Shown here piece by piece: positions 11,582-23,735 of a stretch of 64,000 nt of DNA. The notes under the pieces were generated by a model. That model had not been told where the DNA came from. It was given only the letters and a program-made list of their open reading frames with translations, and did not search any database. The position numbers and the translations under genes are program-made. The stretch is taken from the NCBI GenBank assembly GCA_029582165.1, contig CM055873.1, positions 41,352,795-41,416,794 of the forward strand. The letters are read 5' to 3'. This DNA is from Portulaca oleracea. Its lineage: Eukaryota > Streptophyta > Magnoliopsida > Caryophyllales > Portulacaceae. Position 1 is the first letter of the stretch. Every line of letters starts with the position of its first letter.

Positions 11582-13779
11582 GGCTCCATTGGGGGTCCTT
11601 GACGGCCTACCCCCTTCGCCTCAACTGTAGTGTCTCCAACTTCCTCCTGGGTATCTCCACCCATGATGGAGTCTAATTTAGTCTTTGTCCTCAACGCCTC
11701 TCCAGTTATCCACAGTCGGTCCAACTCAGCCTGTTTTGCCCTTTTTGCCAAAGTAGAGTAGACGCCTCCTTTGCCCAAATCTTCATTTCTACCTTCCTCA
11801 AAGTAAAGCTCTGGCATGGATGTAGCTTTGCGTTTGAGGTTGAAAAAAGGTTTCAGTCCTTCTTTCATAGTCTCAGGGACATTGAGACTCGTCGACCTCT
11901 GGATACTCAGCTTTTGCTGCTTCTTGCCACTGCTGCTACCCTCATCCCCAGGTGACTTTGTTAGATTACCACTTTTCCATGCCTCCTCCCTTTCGTAAGC
12001 TCGTTGTTCCGCCTCCATATTAATTCATACCCTCTTCCTCAGTTGCGTTGTAGCGCAGATGCATCTTCATATTTTGCCCTCCTTCCAAACCTTTCTCCTG
12101 AACTATCTGCTCCATGCAAACTTTCAGCTCCACAGCTTTCCCTTTCATACTGGCATTCGTCATCTTGCTATGCCCTTCAACCTGATCCGAAATCTTGATT
12201 TGATCCACACCATGAGGTCGAAGGCTCAAGTTTAGATCTATATTTTGGTCCTTGTTTGTGGCTGTATAAATAGCCGATTGGCCTTTGACTGCGCATGCTG
12301 TACTGCCCAGAAAACCACGAACAACAGACTGTGTCAGATCCTCGGGAGGGGAATCAATGATAATTGGACAGTCTGGGGACAACCCTAGGCCGGTGGTTCT
12401 AGGGTTTCTGGTAAAAGTATTTAAGGAGAGAGTAGTGTTGACTCTCTTCCTCTAGCCCCCTTGATGGCTTGTAAACAAGCTATCTTGAATCCTTCCAAAA
12501 GTGGAGAATTTGGTGATGTTGGGCCCCTCTCTCCATTGACTTCCTCCTACCATATTGTGGCCTAGGATCTCCTCGGGCATTGGGGCTACCATATGGAACC
12601 CTTTGCTTGTGCAAGTAACTTTACCCACTCCAGTCACACTCTCTCCTCCTTGAGTGAAGCCCCACCTCCATAAATGCGCGTAGCTTTGATTGCCCTTGCC
12701 TACATCAGCTGGTGTCACGCTACCCCCTTGCATGGTATGCATGGCCCTTTTGTTGGCCTGGGAGTCATTATCTTCCGCCTTTCTTTTTCGATCAGCCATG
12801 CCTGACACCGACACTGTCACCACTGGCCCTCTAGTGGGAATTACTTGAGCCTGGGGAACCTCTTGCTTGCCCTTATCCTCCTGTAGGGAAGAGGACGCCA
12901 CATAAGGGTATAAGAGCTGCCCTCCCTGGAGCCTTGTGGTGAGAAATGGCTCGATCGGTGGGAATGCTAGAGTCTTGTGCGAGTATAGCTGCTCCTCACA
13001 GTGGTACACCGGATATCCCTGTTTTTCCCAATCTTGGTACATTTGTACAATGCTTTTAGCCGTGTCAGCTTGAGAAAACTTGCAATCTCCAACTTGATGT
13101 CCCGCTTTCCCGCACTTCTTACAGAACACAAAGATTCCCTCATACCTAAACCTAATCCAAGAAGGTTGGCACCTTTGAAACTTAACAAACGCTCCTGGTG
13201 CCAGAGGGTTTCTCAGGTTGATCTTCACACGAACTCGCATTCTTTCCTGCGACAAATTCTTATCATCCTCACACCCTAATTCCACAAATTCCCCTATCAC
13301 AAGCGCCAATAACTCTAGGACTTCGGACCTCCTATGGATAAAGGGGAGACCATCAACTTGAACCCAGAACATTGAACTCCAAAAGTTATTCCTCTCCGGA
13401 ATACCATAATCCCCGCAAAACTTTAGCACTAAAAGCGAGCCATGAAGGGCTACATTTTGGGCTCGAATGAGGAAAGACACATCATCGTCCTTAGACACGA
13501 TGATTTTAAACAGATACTCCTCACACACCACTCTCTCAACCTTAAGGATCCCTTTCAAACCCCAAAATTTATTCCCCAACATTTCAATCTGTTGGGGATC
13601 CCATTTTTCCGGTCAATAATGCGGCCCAGAAACGACCAGTTGAGAATTTTGCAGAAGTCTTCCGTGGGGTCCGACACTTCTACAACCGGCACTTTCGACT
13701 GGTCATTAGAAGGCTGGGTGGGAGACTTAGGGTTTGAAGAACTGAACGGAAAACGGATATTCGAAAGGCGGGTCCCCAT
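11578..13779 (-). pseudogene. LINE ORF1, gag-like protein (DUF4283 and CCHC knuckle), broken
   Basis: The likely start is the Met at 13779. The frame shifts near 13560-13582, runs to 12452, meets a stop, resumes in the same frame at 12382-12020, and finishes in another frame at 12018-11578. The segment after the first shift resembles DUF4283, followed by a zinc knuckle CKKCGKAGHQVGDC (coded near 13100). The C-terminal part is charged, with no known fold. Such proteins bind LINE RNA. The last codons overlap the ORF2 start as ATGA (11581-11578), so ORF2 may have been made by termination-reinitiation. At least two frameshifts and one stop disable it. Confidence 0.8.
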
Positions 13780-14386
13780 GGTTTTCTATCGTTTTTTTAT
13801 GTCAGGTGTTTTTTCCGTTTGTGGGGTGGAATGTAGGGGGAGGGAACTGCCATGTTTGGCTATATAAAGAAACTATCACAACACAGACTCATAATTGACT
13901 ACACAACTGTCAGAGAGGACGACTTACCTGGTGTCCTCGGTCCCGGCACTCTACTCCTGAGCGTATCCAGTAGAAAATCCTCCATAAATGTGGGTGGTTG
14001 GGTCTCTCAGCAACTAGACCACCCAATGACCTTCCCAACGAAGATATTCAGAAGCCAAATTGTCACTTCAGCTTGAATGCTCTGGTTGAGTGACGTGCTG
14101 TTGATTTATGCCGCCCAAACCCTAAGAGATATCATCATTACCTACAAGCCTTCACACTTTCTTCTGTAGCTTGTATGGTTTGAAACAAGAAACTATTGTA
14201 ATAAAGTGAATGTCGTGCATCCACCGGTGACGCTCAGTCCGAAGTTTTTGACGGAGAGCAGAGCCACCACAATTAAAGTTGATATTGTCGAACCTTTGAG
14301 GCAGATTTTTGAAGGGAGATTGAGTTTGAGAGTTTCTCTCTCTAAAGCACTCCTTCTTTCTAGAGTGCACACAAAATAGTTCTTTT

Positions 14387-15991
14387 ATAGTATTGTTTTT
14401 CACTTATTGTGTAATAAAATTTGACCACTCATAACCAGAACCAAATCAAGTAACATAATATAATATCCTATCAAAATAACTAAATAAATAAATAAAACAA
14501 TAGATATAATTATTTTTACTAAAGAAAGCGTAAAATTATATATAAATTAAATCATCAACAATATATTGGTCATGTATTTGGATAGATAATCCCGAACAAT
14601 TCGTGTAGTCAATTTACCGGTCATTCAGTTCATTTAAGTGCACATAAATTGCTTGTGTTTGTCATTTTCTTTTTCGTGTCAGTTGCTTGTGACTCTAAAA
14701 TTATCAACGCTCCATATTTTTAGAATATAATTTAATCTTGTTTCTACAAAAAGAGTTTATCAATTTAAGTAGAAAAACTTTTTGGAAAGTGGCAATATTT
14801 ATCTAATTAATTTATAAATCAAATAAAATTAGACTTTTAAATAAAAATATACAAATATAAACTAAAATCAATTTTAATAAAGAGGTACAATTATAAAGTG
14901 AATAAAATTAATTTTCACTTGACTTATGCAATAGAATAATAAAACCTTACAATATCATGACCACAACAACCTCTCTTTTTGTGAGTCTGATATGAACCAT
15001 TCTTTTATTGTCGTAGTTAAGTAAATAATACCTTCAATGTACCTTGAAAATTCCTTTGAATCTGCAAAAGCAAAAATTATTAGCCATGGTAAAACAATAA
15101 TAATCATTAGTCGATGCAAATGAACAAAAAATTATCATCCACCATGTAGAGGCAAGAAATTTAAAATAAGAAGATGATGTCTACTTTTTGAATCAGAAAA
15201 TGATGTCTATTTGGTTCATATGCTACAATTAGTCAATAATGAGCCAATTAAAACTCAATTAAAGAGAATCTAGACAATTAAATACAGGGAGAATACCTTC
15301 TTAAAATATTACAGTTACCACTATAATATTATTGGAAGTTACAGTTTCTATGTATTTTAACCGGGGGTTTTAATTTGGGGAGTTCATGAAATACATTATA
15401 AAAGACGGCTAACAAATACATTATAGATTATTTTTTATTTTTATAACCCTCATTGCTCATATTGAAAGGTTATATAGTAAAGATTTTACGATACAATTAA
15501 ATTCATTTAACATTAAAATATATACCATTTCATTAACATTCCATTTTGTAAAAAAACCCCAATTATAACATTGTAAATCATGAGGCATTTGAAAATTAGT
15601 TATAGCTTCCTATTAATTTTGGAAAGTAAAACTCTTACAATAGATCGACTTGAAGTACCCAGTGTCTGAGTAGTTCTGACATGAATAAGAGAGGTATGTT
15701 ACAACAGGGTCTAATAAGTTCCGGCATAAATAATTAAGAGATGTGTATTACAACTTCATTATTAATTTTAATCTTAGTCCTGAAGTTTGACGTTAATCGC
15801 GAGATAAATTCAAATATGGGAAGAAAAAGAAAACATTACATGTGCCTTTTTTTCAACCTACAAACTTTAAGATCCTTTTTTATTCAATCCATAAACTTTA
15901 GGGTCCAAAAATTAAACAATGAAAACTAAGGGTTCATAAAATAAATACTCCTATACTTCAGGGTCCAATAACCCTATCTTATTCTTATATA
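14387..15991. other. AT-rich flank, no gene
   Basis: No frame longer than about 60 codons and no recognisable protein similarity. It probably contains the remaining body of the Helitron whose 3' end is at 7298, but no 5' end could be assigned. Confidence 0.35.
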
Positions 15992-16461
15992 TCATTACTA
16001 ATATAAAAGGAGATTGTGGTAAAATTTTAAGAGATAATAAAGAATAGTCACCTAAAATTTAGTTACATTACTACATAGAATTGAAACCATAAAAAACTAA
16101 ATTAATAATTATATAAGTCATTAAACATCATATGGAATTGAATTGTATTTAGAATATTTTCATATTTACTTCCCTAATTACTATAGATTCTTATTCCATA
16201 TAAGTTCCTTCAGAAGGATATATTCATATGTATTTACTGAATTTATACAAACTAATTAAGTATCTGCATAGTATTTTGCAATTTCTTTCTGTTAAATTTT
16301 GCTACATTATTACTTATTACATTTCTACTTATAGACTTTATCTATTTTATATCATTGTAATTTATTACTGAATTTATACAAACTAATTAAATCATATCAT
16401 TGTTAATTTCCGTTAATTACTATTCTTTTTAATTTATTTCGCAGCAACGCGCGGGTATTTG

Positions 16462-16465
<4 letters not shown>
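15992..16465 (+). mobile_element. Small Helitron-like element (degenerate 3' end)
   Basis: After an A at 15991 the sequence starts TCATTACTAATATAAAAGG, the usual form of plant Helitron 5' ends. It finishes with an imperfect GC hairpin (GCAACGCGCGGG), then GTATTTG, then TTAA where CTAG is expected, followed by T. The interior is non-coding. The 3' end is immediately followed by an AT microsatellite. The hairpin and CTRR have decayed, so the call is moderate. Confidence 0.45.

Positions 16466-16515
<50 letters not shown>
16466..16515. repeat. (AT)n microsatellite
   Basis: About 50 bp of uninterrupted alternating A and T directly after the Helitron-like end. Confidence 0.95.
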
Positions 16516-16519
<4 letters not shown>

Positions 16520-16735
16520 AGTAATTTGTGGAACAGGGCTATAATCTTGGGTGTAATCGTTGATTTTAATTGGTCATAATCCTGGGATTTGGCTAAGTGT
16601 AACTTAAATTGGGTTTTATTGCAATACATAATACTACGTTATCCATGCCTTAACTTGGTCAAAATTAATTAGTGCTCATATTAATTCCTTAATTAAAATC
16701 ACATCCATATATATGTGCTTGCATGGCTCGTTTGA

Positions 16736-16743
16736 TATAAATA
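16736..16743 (+). promoter_or_regulatory. TATA box of DEFL locus 1
   Basis: TATAAATA lies 128-135 bases upstream of the ATG at 16871. DEFL loci 2 and 4 have TATA-like motifs at about the same distance. Confidence 0.6.
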
Positions 16744-16870
16744 CTGGCTGTAATCGCTCGATGTAGTTAAGTAACAAGCCATCGAACGCTTTCTCTAAAG
16801 TATTCAAAAGTTTCTCGAGTATCAAACACAATTGTTTAAGTCCTCCAAAGTTTATCTTGTTGCTTGAAGA

Positions 16871-18074
16871 ATGGCAAAATCTAATCCTGCATTTTACGCT
16901 CTCCTCTTCATTTCAGCATCTAGTAAGTACTAGTACTTAGTTTCTCTCTCATTTTCGTGAACACTATATTTATTTAAAATTTAAGAAATTTAAAACTATT
17001 ACCCAATATGTCATACGTTTATGATTTGACTTATCTAAAATGATAGTATATATTATATTAATATGACAATGACTTTTAAGCATGTACTAAAATTAGAATA
17101 GACTTTATCATTGGTATATAACAAAGTAGAGTGCTATAATTATCCATTTATAAATAGGACCATGATAACCATCTTGACTCAAATGATTCTTAACCATCTT
17201 GAATTGTTTATATTTCATATTTTTATAACTTTTATTAATATTTTCTTCAATAATTATATATATTTATCAATTATAATAATATAATACTTATTAGCTAGGT
17301 GAAAAAATATAATTATAGCCTAATTTTATCAATCGTAGTAGAAAATCTACATTTTATACATAATTTTATATTTATGTAATAAATATCAATAAATAATTAT
17401 TTTTAAATTGTTTATAAGTTGTACTAACTCTAAAATAATGAAACATACCTTTAGAATAATTTAAATACACTTACATTTAACTTTATTAGTGATTTAGAAG
17501 AAATGCAAGATAGTTAAGAGCCATCTTGCGTCAAGATGTTTATCATTTTCATTATAAATTTCTAACATTAAAATTCTTGTTCATAGAACGATCTTTTAAT
17601 AGATATCAGTGACCGTTAATGAGCTATGACATTTTTAATATTTCATTTTTCAAACCTTCTTTTAATATAAAAAATATAAAGATCTAACATTAACAAAAGT
17701 TTGATTTGTTTGGATGCATGCAAATGAATGAATATAGTAGTTGGAGTGGCGTTGATCAATGCCGTAGAAGGCAAAACTTGCGAAGAAGGGATGGGAATTT
17801 GCGGGACAGACTGTAAAGACAGATGTGCACAGAAACACCCGGGTGGTGAAGGATCATGTAATCATCTAATATCGCCTCCTCTATGTAATTATTATCAATG
17901 TGGACCAACCCCACCTCCTACAAAAAGGTGTACCATTGGCCTTGGACTTTGTGGCATAGAATCTTGCTTTAACGAGTGCTGTAACTCCAAGTGCAATGCC
18001 CAACACCCGGAGGAGAAGGCTATTGTGTTAATGCAGCGGGTACATGGTTGTGTCAATGTGAATATAATTGTTAG
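16871..18074 (+). pseudogene. DEFL locus 1: secreted cysteine-rich protein with two defensin-like domains, frameshifted
   Basis: Exon 1 (16871-16922) codes a hydrophobic signal start, MAKSNPAFYALLFISAS, and ends at a GTAAGT donor. The acceptor AG at 17739-17740 keeps phase 1 and extends the hydrophobic stretch to VALINAVEG. Domain 1 has the pattern C-x6-C-x3-C-x3-C-x10-C-x8-C-x4-C, one cysteine short of the usual final C-x-C-x3-C. A PTPPPTK linker leads to domain 2, which matches loci 2 and 4 (GLGLC, CCNSKC). One base is missing near 18010. The shifted frame runs through into the LINE poly(T), while the unshifted frame would close with CQCEYNC and TAG at 18072-18074. The 818-bp intron holds a MITE. 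The family (LCR/SLR1-BP-like DEFL) is secreted and used in defence or pollen signalling; which applies here is unknown. A sequencing error could explain the shift. Confidence 0.75.
17147..17559. mobile_element. Mutator-like MITE in the DEFL-1 intron
   Basis: The element body is about 17156-17550, with inverted ends of about 40 bp (ATGATAACCATCTTGACTC and the complement of CAAGATGTTTATCAT). It is flanked by TTTATAAAT and ATTATAAAT, 9-bp copies with one mismatch. The same family forms the arms of the 55094-56778 element, inserted in the opposite orientation. Nine-base duplications and long inverted ends suit a non-autonomous MULE. Confidence 0.7.
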
Positions 18075-18084
18075 GGAATTTCTA

Positions 18085-18086
<2 letters not shown>

Positions 18087-18125
<39 letters not shown>

Positions 18126-21100
18126 GTAAGCGAGTGAACGGCAGGTTAACGACGTCTTCTCACAAGAAATCGTCCCGCCCTATCTAGAGCAACTAAGTTA
18201 CAAAGATTGGGGTTATTAAGGATTGTTGTACTATCACCAACCCCTCTGGTATGTCCTTGATGTGCTAGCCAGTCGGCCACCGCGTTGGCTTCGCGGAAAA
18301 TATGAGAAATTTTAACATCTTGGAACCGTTGAAGGATTATTTGAGCATCCTTGATGAGACCTCTAATCTGCCAAGGAATAGAATAATTACCCTTTAGAGC
18401 CTGTATGACTACCATATTATCGCCTTCTATATGAATGTGTTGGTAGCCTTTTGACATCGCCTCAACCAACCCATCTCTCAGCGCCCTCGCCTCCGCCACC
18501 AAAATTGGAGCGTCACCATAGTACTTCGCTCCACCGCCAAGCACCGCTCCCCGCCAGTCGCGCAAAATGAACCCTCCTGCCGCCGAGTTGTTGATGAGAG
18601 AGCCGTCGAAATTTAATTTGACGACTCCCTTAGGGGGGGTATACCATCGAACCAGAGAGACAACATTAGTATACCCACCCCTGAAACTGCTACCATGATT
18701 TTCTACCTCATGATTGTTCCTGATTTGCCATTCAGCTGCCCTACTTTTGGCTTGAATGAGACTCTGCAAAGGACGAAATATTTTATTTCGGAAAACAGCC
18801 TCATTCCTGTTCTTCCCAATCGTCCATAAGAGAAAAATACCCCTAGTTAATTCTCTGTTGTGGTCCCCGGATTTATTGGCATTTAAAAACTGGCTTATGG
18901 AAGTAGTCCCATGATTAGTAACAGGATCTACAATCCAGCCATGTTGACTTGCTAGAGCCCATGTACGGCGGGTCGTAGTGCATTCCCAGAAAAGATGGCT
19001 ATCACTTTCTACCTCCTCTAGACAAAGAGGGCAGGTCGGATCCAACCTCATTCCTCTTCGTAGCAGGTTGCCACGTGTTGGGAGGGCCTTGTGAAGCATA
19101 AGCCACAGGAAGATGCTAAGTTTGGGGGGTATATCGATGTCCCAGATCCATCTGAACTCCCATTTATCTGAATGTGCTATACAATCTTGGATGATCCTCG
19201 TAGTTGATTTCGTTGAAAAAGAACCATCACCAGTGAGACCCCAACAAATTTCATCATTAATAGTAGCCATTGTAATAGGAATGCCAAGTATTTTTGAATA
19301 ATAGAAGGGTCCTGAATAAGGTTGCTTAATTTGTCTACATCCCACTGCTTAGTATGGGTAATAAATTTATCTACAGTTAGTTCTTTGTCAACCACTTCAT
19401 TGAGTCCACATAATTCTTGAAGCGGTTTATCATTAATCCAATTGTCCGTCCAGAATTTAATAGATTTACCATCCCCTAGTCTCCATCTTATACCCTGTTG
19501 TAAAATATTCCTAATTTTGAGCAGATTTCTCCAGACTGGTGAATCCGTTGGCTTGCTTTTATAGGAGAATAGGTCGTTTGTTCTTAGATATTTTTGCCGC
19601 ATCAGGTTGGCCCAGAGTGAATCCCCCTTTAGAATTTTCCAAGCGAGTTTACATTGAAAGGCCAAATTAACAGCCTCTGTTCTTCTAAGGCCCAGCCCAC
19701 CAAACTCCTTTGGAAGACAAATAGTATCCCAAGCAACCATAGCCATCCCATTATCATTATTATTTTTCCAAAAGAAATTCCTATTGATTCGGTCAAGGCT
19801 GAGACAAGCCGCTTTAGGGAGTCTAAAGCATTGCATCGTATGAGCCGGGAGAGATTCTAGATTGGATTGTATGAGAACCACCCTACCCGCTTTTGAGAGC
19901 GCATTCGCTTTCCATGAAGTCATCCTATCCGTAGCTTTTCCTATAATATCATCGAAATCTCTGAGATTTGGTCTGCCTTGATTAATCTTACACCCTAAAT
20001 ATTTTCCTAATGAGTCGGATACAGGGATGGTAAAAATCCCATGAATCATATCTTTAGTCTGCCGTGTTAAAGTTTTGGAGAAAATTAATTTAGACTTATG
20101 AAAGTTGATTAATTGCCCTGACAAATTACAGAATTTTGAGATAAGTTCTTTTAATTTCAAGGCCGCATGTTGAGAGGCCTTACAGAATAATAAACAGTCA
20201 TCAGCAAAGAATAAGCCGGGAATCTTCAACGAGTGGGGAGCTAATTGAATTCCCAACCCAGACTTAGCTTCGTTAGCTATACGTTCAAGCATAGAGCCAA
20301 AGACATTCATACAAATCAAGAAGAGATAAGGTGAAAGGGGGTCACCTTGCATGACCCTCTTGAGGGTTTTATAAACCCATTTGGGGTGCCATTTATCAAA
20401 ATTGAGTAAGAAACAGTAGTAACACATTGGTCAACTAGGTTGACCCATTTAGGACTGAAACCCAAATTGTTCAAGATATCTCTCAAAAAAGACCATTCAA
20501 TGCGATCATAAGCTTTTTCCATGTCTAGTTTTATCGCAACCCAACCTTTTTTGGCTTTTGAGGTTTTAAACTTATGCATAATTTCATGAGTTATTAGGAT
20601 ATTGTCATGAATAGATCTACCAGGAATGAAGGCACTTTGCAACGGTGAAATGATTTTCTCCAGTAACGGTCTTAATCGATTGACCATAACTTTAGCAATA
20701 ATTTTATAAACAGTATTGCAAAGGCTGATAGGCCGATAATGGCCAGTCTGTGTCGGGTTGCTGATTTTCGGGATAAGCGTTATGAAAGTGTGGTTGATTT
20801 CTTTCAGTAACCTTCCTTTAACAAAAAAATCTTGGATCGCTGATACAATGTCACTTTCAATAATTTGCCAGGAGTCTTGGAAGAATCCAGCTCCAAATCC
20901 ATCTGGTCCCGGGGTCTTACCAGGGTCAATATCAAAAACCGCCTGTTTTATTTCGTCCTTAGAAGGAATTGCCAACAGAAGGTCATTGTCCATGTCTGTT
21001 ATAATTTTTTGAATATCTAAGCAAGAATTAAGGGACTCGGAAGTCCCCTGAGAGGTGAAGCGGAGTCTGTAGTCCTCCACAAATTTCGTCCCAATTTCCT

Positions 21101-22283
21101 CTTCATTTTCGAGCCATTCATCTTCCGCTGTCTTTATTTTGATAATTTCCTGTCGTTTTTGTTTTGCTTTTGCTAATCTTTGGAAGTAGGAGGAGTTCCT
21201 GTCTCCTTTTACCAGCCAATCTTTTCTAGCTAACTTACCCCAATATTTTTGGTGATATAAAAGAAATTTTTCCCGTTGTTTTATCATGCGATTTAACCAA
21301 GAATTTAATCGGACGTTATTGGGGTTCTCTAGCAGTTTTTCTTCAATGTATCCAATTTTATCCAAATTCTTTTCTAATTTGGTTTTGAAGTGTCCAAACT
21401 GTTTCTTAGCCCATTCTCTCAAACCACTTTTGACAAGTTTTAATTTTTGGGTGACGCGAAACAGTCGGGTCCCTTGTTGAGGTTGACTCCAAAGTTTTTT
21501 GGTGATCTGCTTCATTTGGTCATATTGACTCCAAAAACGCTGATAACGGAAGGGAATATTTTTGTGCTTAACGGATACTTGACTAGTTTCCATAAGCACC
21601 GCACAGTGATCCGAAAACGTAAAAGGACCATGCCAAGTAACCGTGTCCGGGTATCTATCTGAAAAATCCTGACGCAAAATTACTCTATCTAGCCGTTCAT
21701 ATACCCAGTGTCCTTGCATTCTTTTCTTCCAAGAAAATGGACGTCCTCGCACTACGGCGGATTCCCCATTTATATGTGTTAGGAAACGTGTAAGTCTTTC
21801 CATCCTAGAAACAGAAATTGCATTTCCACCCCTTTTCTCTGACCTTGATTCTAGTTCATTAAAATCTCCTATAATACACCAGGGAAGATCAAAAATAGTG
21901 TGGAGTCTCATTAGGTTGTTCCAAAAACCCTCTTTCTCGCTACGTTGAGCAGGACCATAAACACCTGATATTATGCAATTATTTTGTTTATCAACGTCGT
22001 GCACTAATAAGTGAATGGATCTGTTATCTTTACGGAGAGGCGCTATTCGGAGGTGACTAGAATTGTCCCAAAGAGCCCAAATTCCACCCGAGTGGTTAAC
22101 GGGGTTGACAATTTCCGCATTTTCAAAACCTAATTGCCGTATAATAGCTTCTGAGTTAGTTAAATTTGTCATTGTTTCAATGAGAAACAAAATATCTGGT
22201 TTTTGATTTCTTTTAAGTGCTTTTATTTCAGCTATGATTTGTGGTCTCTTTGCTCCACACACATTCCACGCAATAACTTTCAT
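18087..22283 (-). mobile_element. Second L1-type LINE, relatively young
   Basis: Minus strand. A 33-base T-run at 18087-18119 is the poly(A) tail. ORF2 fills the rest and starts at 22283. It has only about two frameshifts, so it is younger than the 7.4-14.4 kb LINE. It sits 12 bp beyond the stop position of DEFL locus 1. The 5' limit is unclear: either it is truncated just above ORF2 or it extends to about 22955, where TTGTTTTAGAATTTTTAA weakly resembles the 3' flank TTGTTAGGGAATTTCTAAG. No clean duplication was confirmed. Confidence 0.85.
18146..22283 (-). pseudogene. LINE ORF2: endonuclease-RT-zinc finger-RNase H with two frameshifts
   Basis: It starts MKVIAWNVCGAKRP (AP endonuclease N-terminus), with LIETM, IIGDFNELE and FSDHCAVL all present. 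The RT region has TLIPKISNP, HYRPISLCN, QSAFIPGRSI and DMEKAYDRIEW. The frame shifts near 20340-20400; the new frame carries QGDPLSPYLF and the active site FFADDCLLF near 20196-20214. It shifts again near 19290-19340. The final frame has a zf-RVT motif (CPLCLEEVESDSHLFWEC) and an RNase H with NFDGS, AEARAL, IEGDN and NAVADWLA, and stops at 18146. With two single-base repairs the protein would be about 1370 residues, normal for plant LINEs. It is non-functional as read. Confidence 0.9.
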
Positions 22284-22919
22284 TTAATCATTTGGAAATA
22301 CCAGCCTGGCAGGCTGGTGAGTTGTCACTAGTAATCGATTCCAGTGGTTATTTAAAAAAAGACTCTTGTGTCGGGTAAAGTTAGACCTTGATAGTCCCCA
22401 ATGGAAGAACCAAATGATCCACTGAATTGGAGTCTTGCCATGGAAAACCATGGGATGTCTGAAAATGGCCTTGGTGGGATACTGAAAAGCATCACCACAC
22501 TCACCAGAAGATTTTCTGAAACTAATTGTGAACTGGTAAAATATACATAACCAACTTGCTACATACAACCAATCCCAACAAACTTCGATCAAAGAATTTG
22601 AATTTTGAGATTGAACGTTGTTCCAGCAATGACCACAGTTTGTTCCTTGAGGGTATACTCCAATCACAGCCAGCCAGGATCTCTGCTCCAGGAGTGATTT
22701 TCCTACACACCAAATCACGAAGGCACATACATGAACACCAAGGTTTTTCTGTAACTGCAAGAGCCGACCCAAAATTTGGTACATAAAAAATAACTTTTTG
22801 AGAATGCGGAACCAATTCTGAAATGAGAATTTAGTAGTAATATCAAGCCATTTGAAATGGGAAAACAAAGCGACTGAAGACCAGATAGGAGAGTATGCAC
22901 CTAGGCTTCGTAAATACAC
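22284..22919 (-). other. 211-codon open frame directly abutting LINE ORF2, unknown
   Basis: A minus-strand frame from Met at 22919 ends with TAA immediately before the ORF2 ATG (TAAATG). It is rich in Trp, Phe, Leu and Cys and shows neither the DUF4283 region nor the CCHC knuckle expected of a LINE ORF1. It could be a decayed or unusual ORF1, captured host DNA, or chance. I do not recognise it. Confidence 0.25.
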
Positions 22920-23261
22920 TAAAATATATAAAGAGTAGGATAAACATTTTCAGGAAACGTTGTTTTAGAATTTTTAATTTTTGTGTATCTTTCTATATAG
23001 TTGTTTTTGAATCCTTAAGCAATTACGATTTGCGTTATTAATTGTTGAATAAATTTAATATAGGTGCAAGTTTTAAAACTCCTACAATATCTGTTTTTGT
23101 CGTTCGTCTATTTCATTAGTGTCGACCTAAAATTAATAGTACCTATATGATGAATAGGACATAAATTTCATTTTGTCCAACTTACTCTTTGTGATAAGGA
23201 TAGAATAGTAATTAACATATTATAGCATTTTACACCGAAAGAGTCATCAAAAACACACACG

Positions 23262-23735
23262 GTTGCTACTAAAGGGTGGGCGCAAAAAACCTAAACAAAA
23301 AATCAAACCGCAAAACCGTAAAAACTGAATTGGTACGTATAACTGTTTGCATATTTGAAAAATGCGGTTTAGGCTAATTAAATCGGTTTCACCAATTTAG
23401 GTTTTACATTTTGCGAAACGGTTAACCGTTGTTAACCGGTTTTGCTTAATTTAATAGGAATATACGAGATTTCAGAGTAAAATGTTAATTTTTTTGTCAT
23501 AGTTGTTACTTTAAATCTCAAAAATCGGTGGTTAACCGCGGTTAATCATAAATTAAATCCAAAAAGCGATTAATTGTGTTTTCAATCTGGTTAACCGGTT
23601 AACCAGCGGTTTCAGTTTGTTTTTGGTTTCCAAGTTTGACTTATGATTAACCGCATAATGCAATTTAGGTTTAGGTTTATAAAATTTAGAAACTGCATGT
23701 GCGATTAACCGGTTATGCCAACTCCTAGTTGCTCA
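23262..23735. mobile_element. hAT-type MITE rich in AACCG motifs
   Basis: The body is about 23270-23727, starting TAAAGGGTGGGC and ending GCCAACTCCTA. It is flanked by GTTGCTAC (23262-23269) and GTTGCTCA (23728-23735), 8-bp copies matching at 6 positions. The interior is crowded with GGTTAACCG-type motifs on both strands, like the MITE at 531 and the subterminal DNA of the hAT at 37420. Confidence 0.6.

Larger units (their letters stand above)
7411..14386 (-). mobile_element. Full-length degenerate L1-type LINE with 16-bp TSD
   Basis: The element lies on the minus strand. Its 3' poly(A) shows as a T-run at 7422-7432, and its 5' end is at 14370. The flanks carry the same 16 bases, ACAAAATAGTTCTTTT, at 7411-7426 and 14371-14386; the poly(T) makes the inner edge uncertain by a few bases. 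Inside, in element order, are a 5' UTR of about 590 bp, ORF1 (gag-like) and ORF2 (endonuclease, reverse transcriptase, zinc finger, RNase H). Frameshifts and stops in both frames mean it cannot move by itself. It is inserted in AT-rich DNA next to a Helitron end. Confidence 0.88.
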
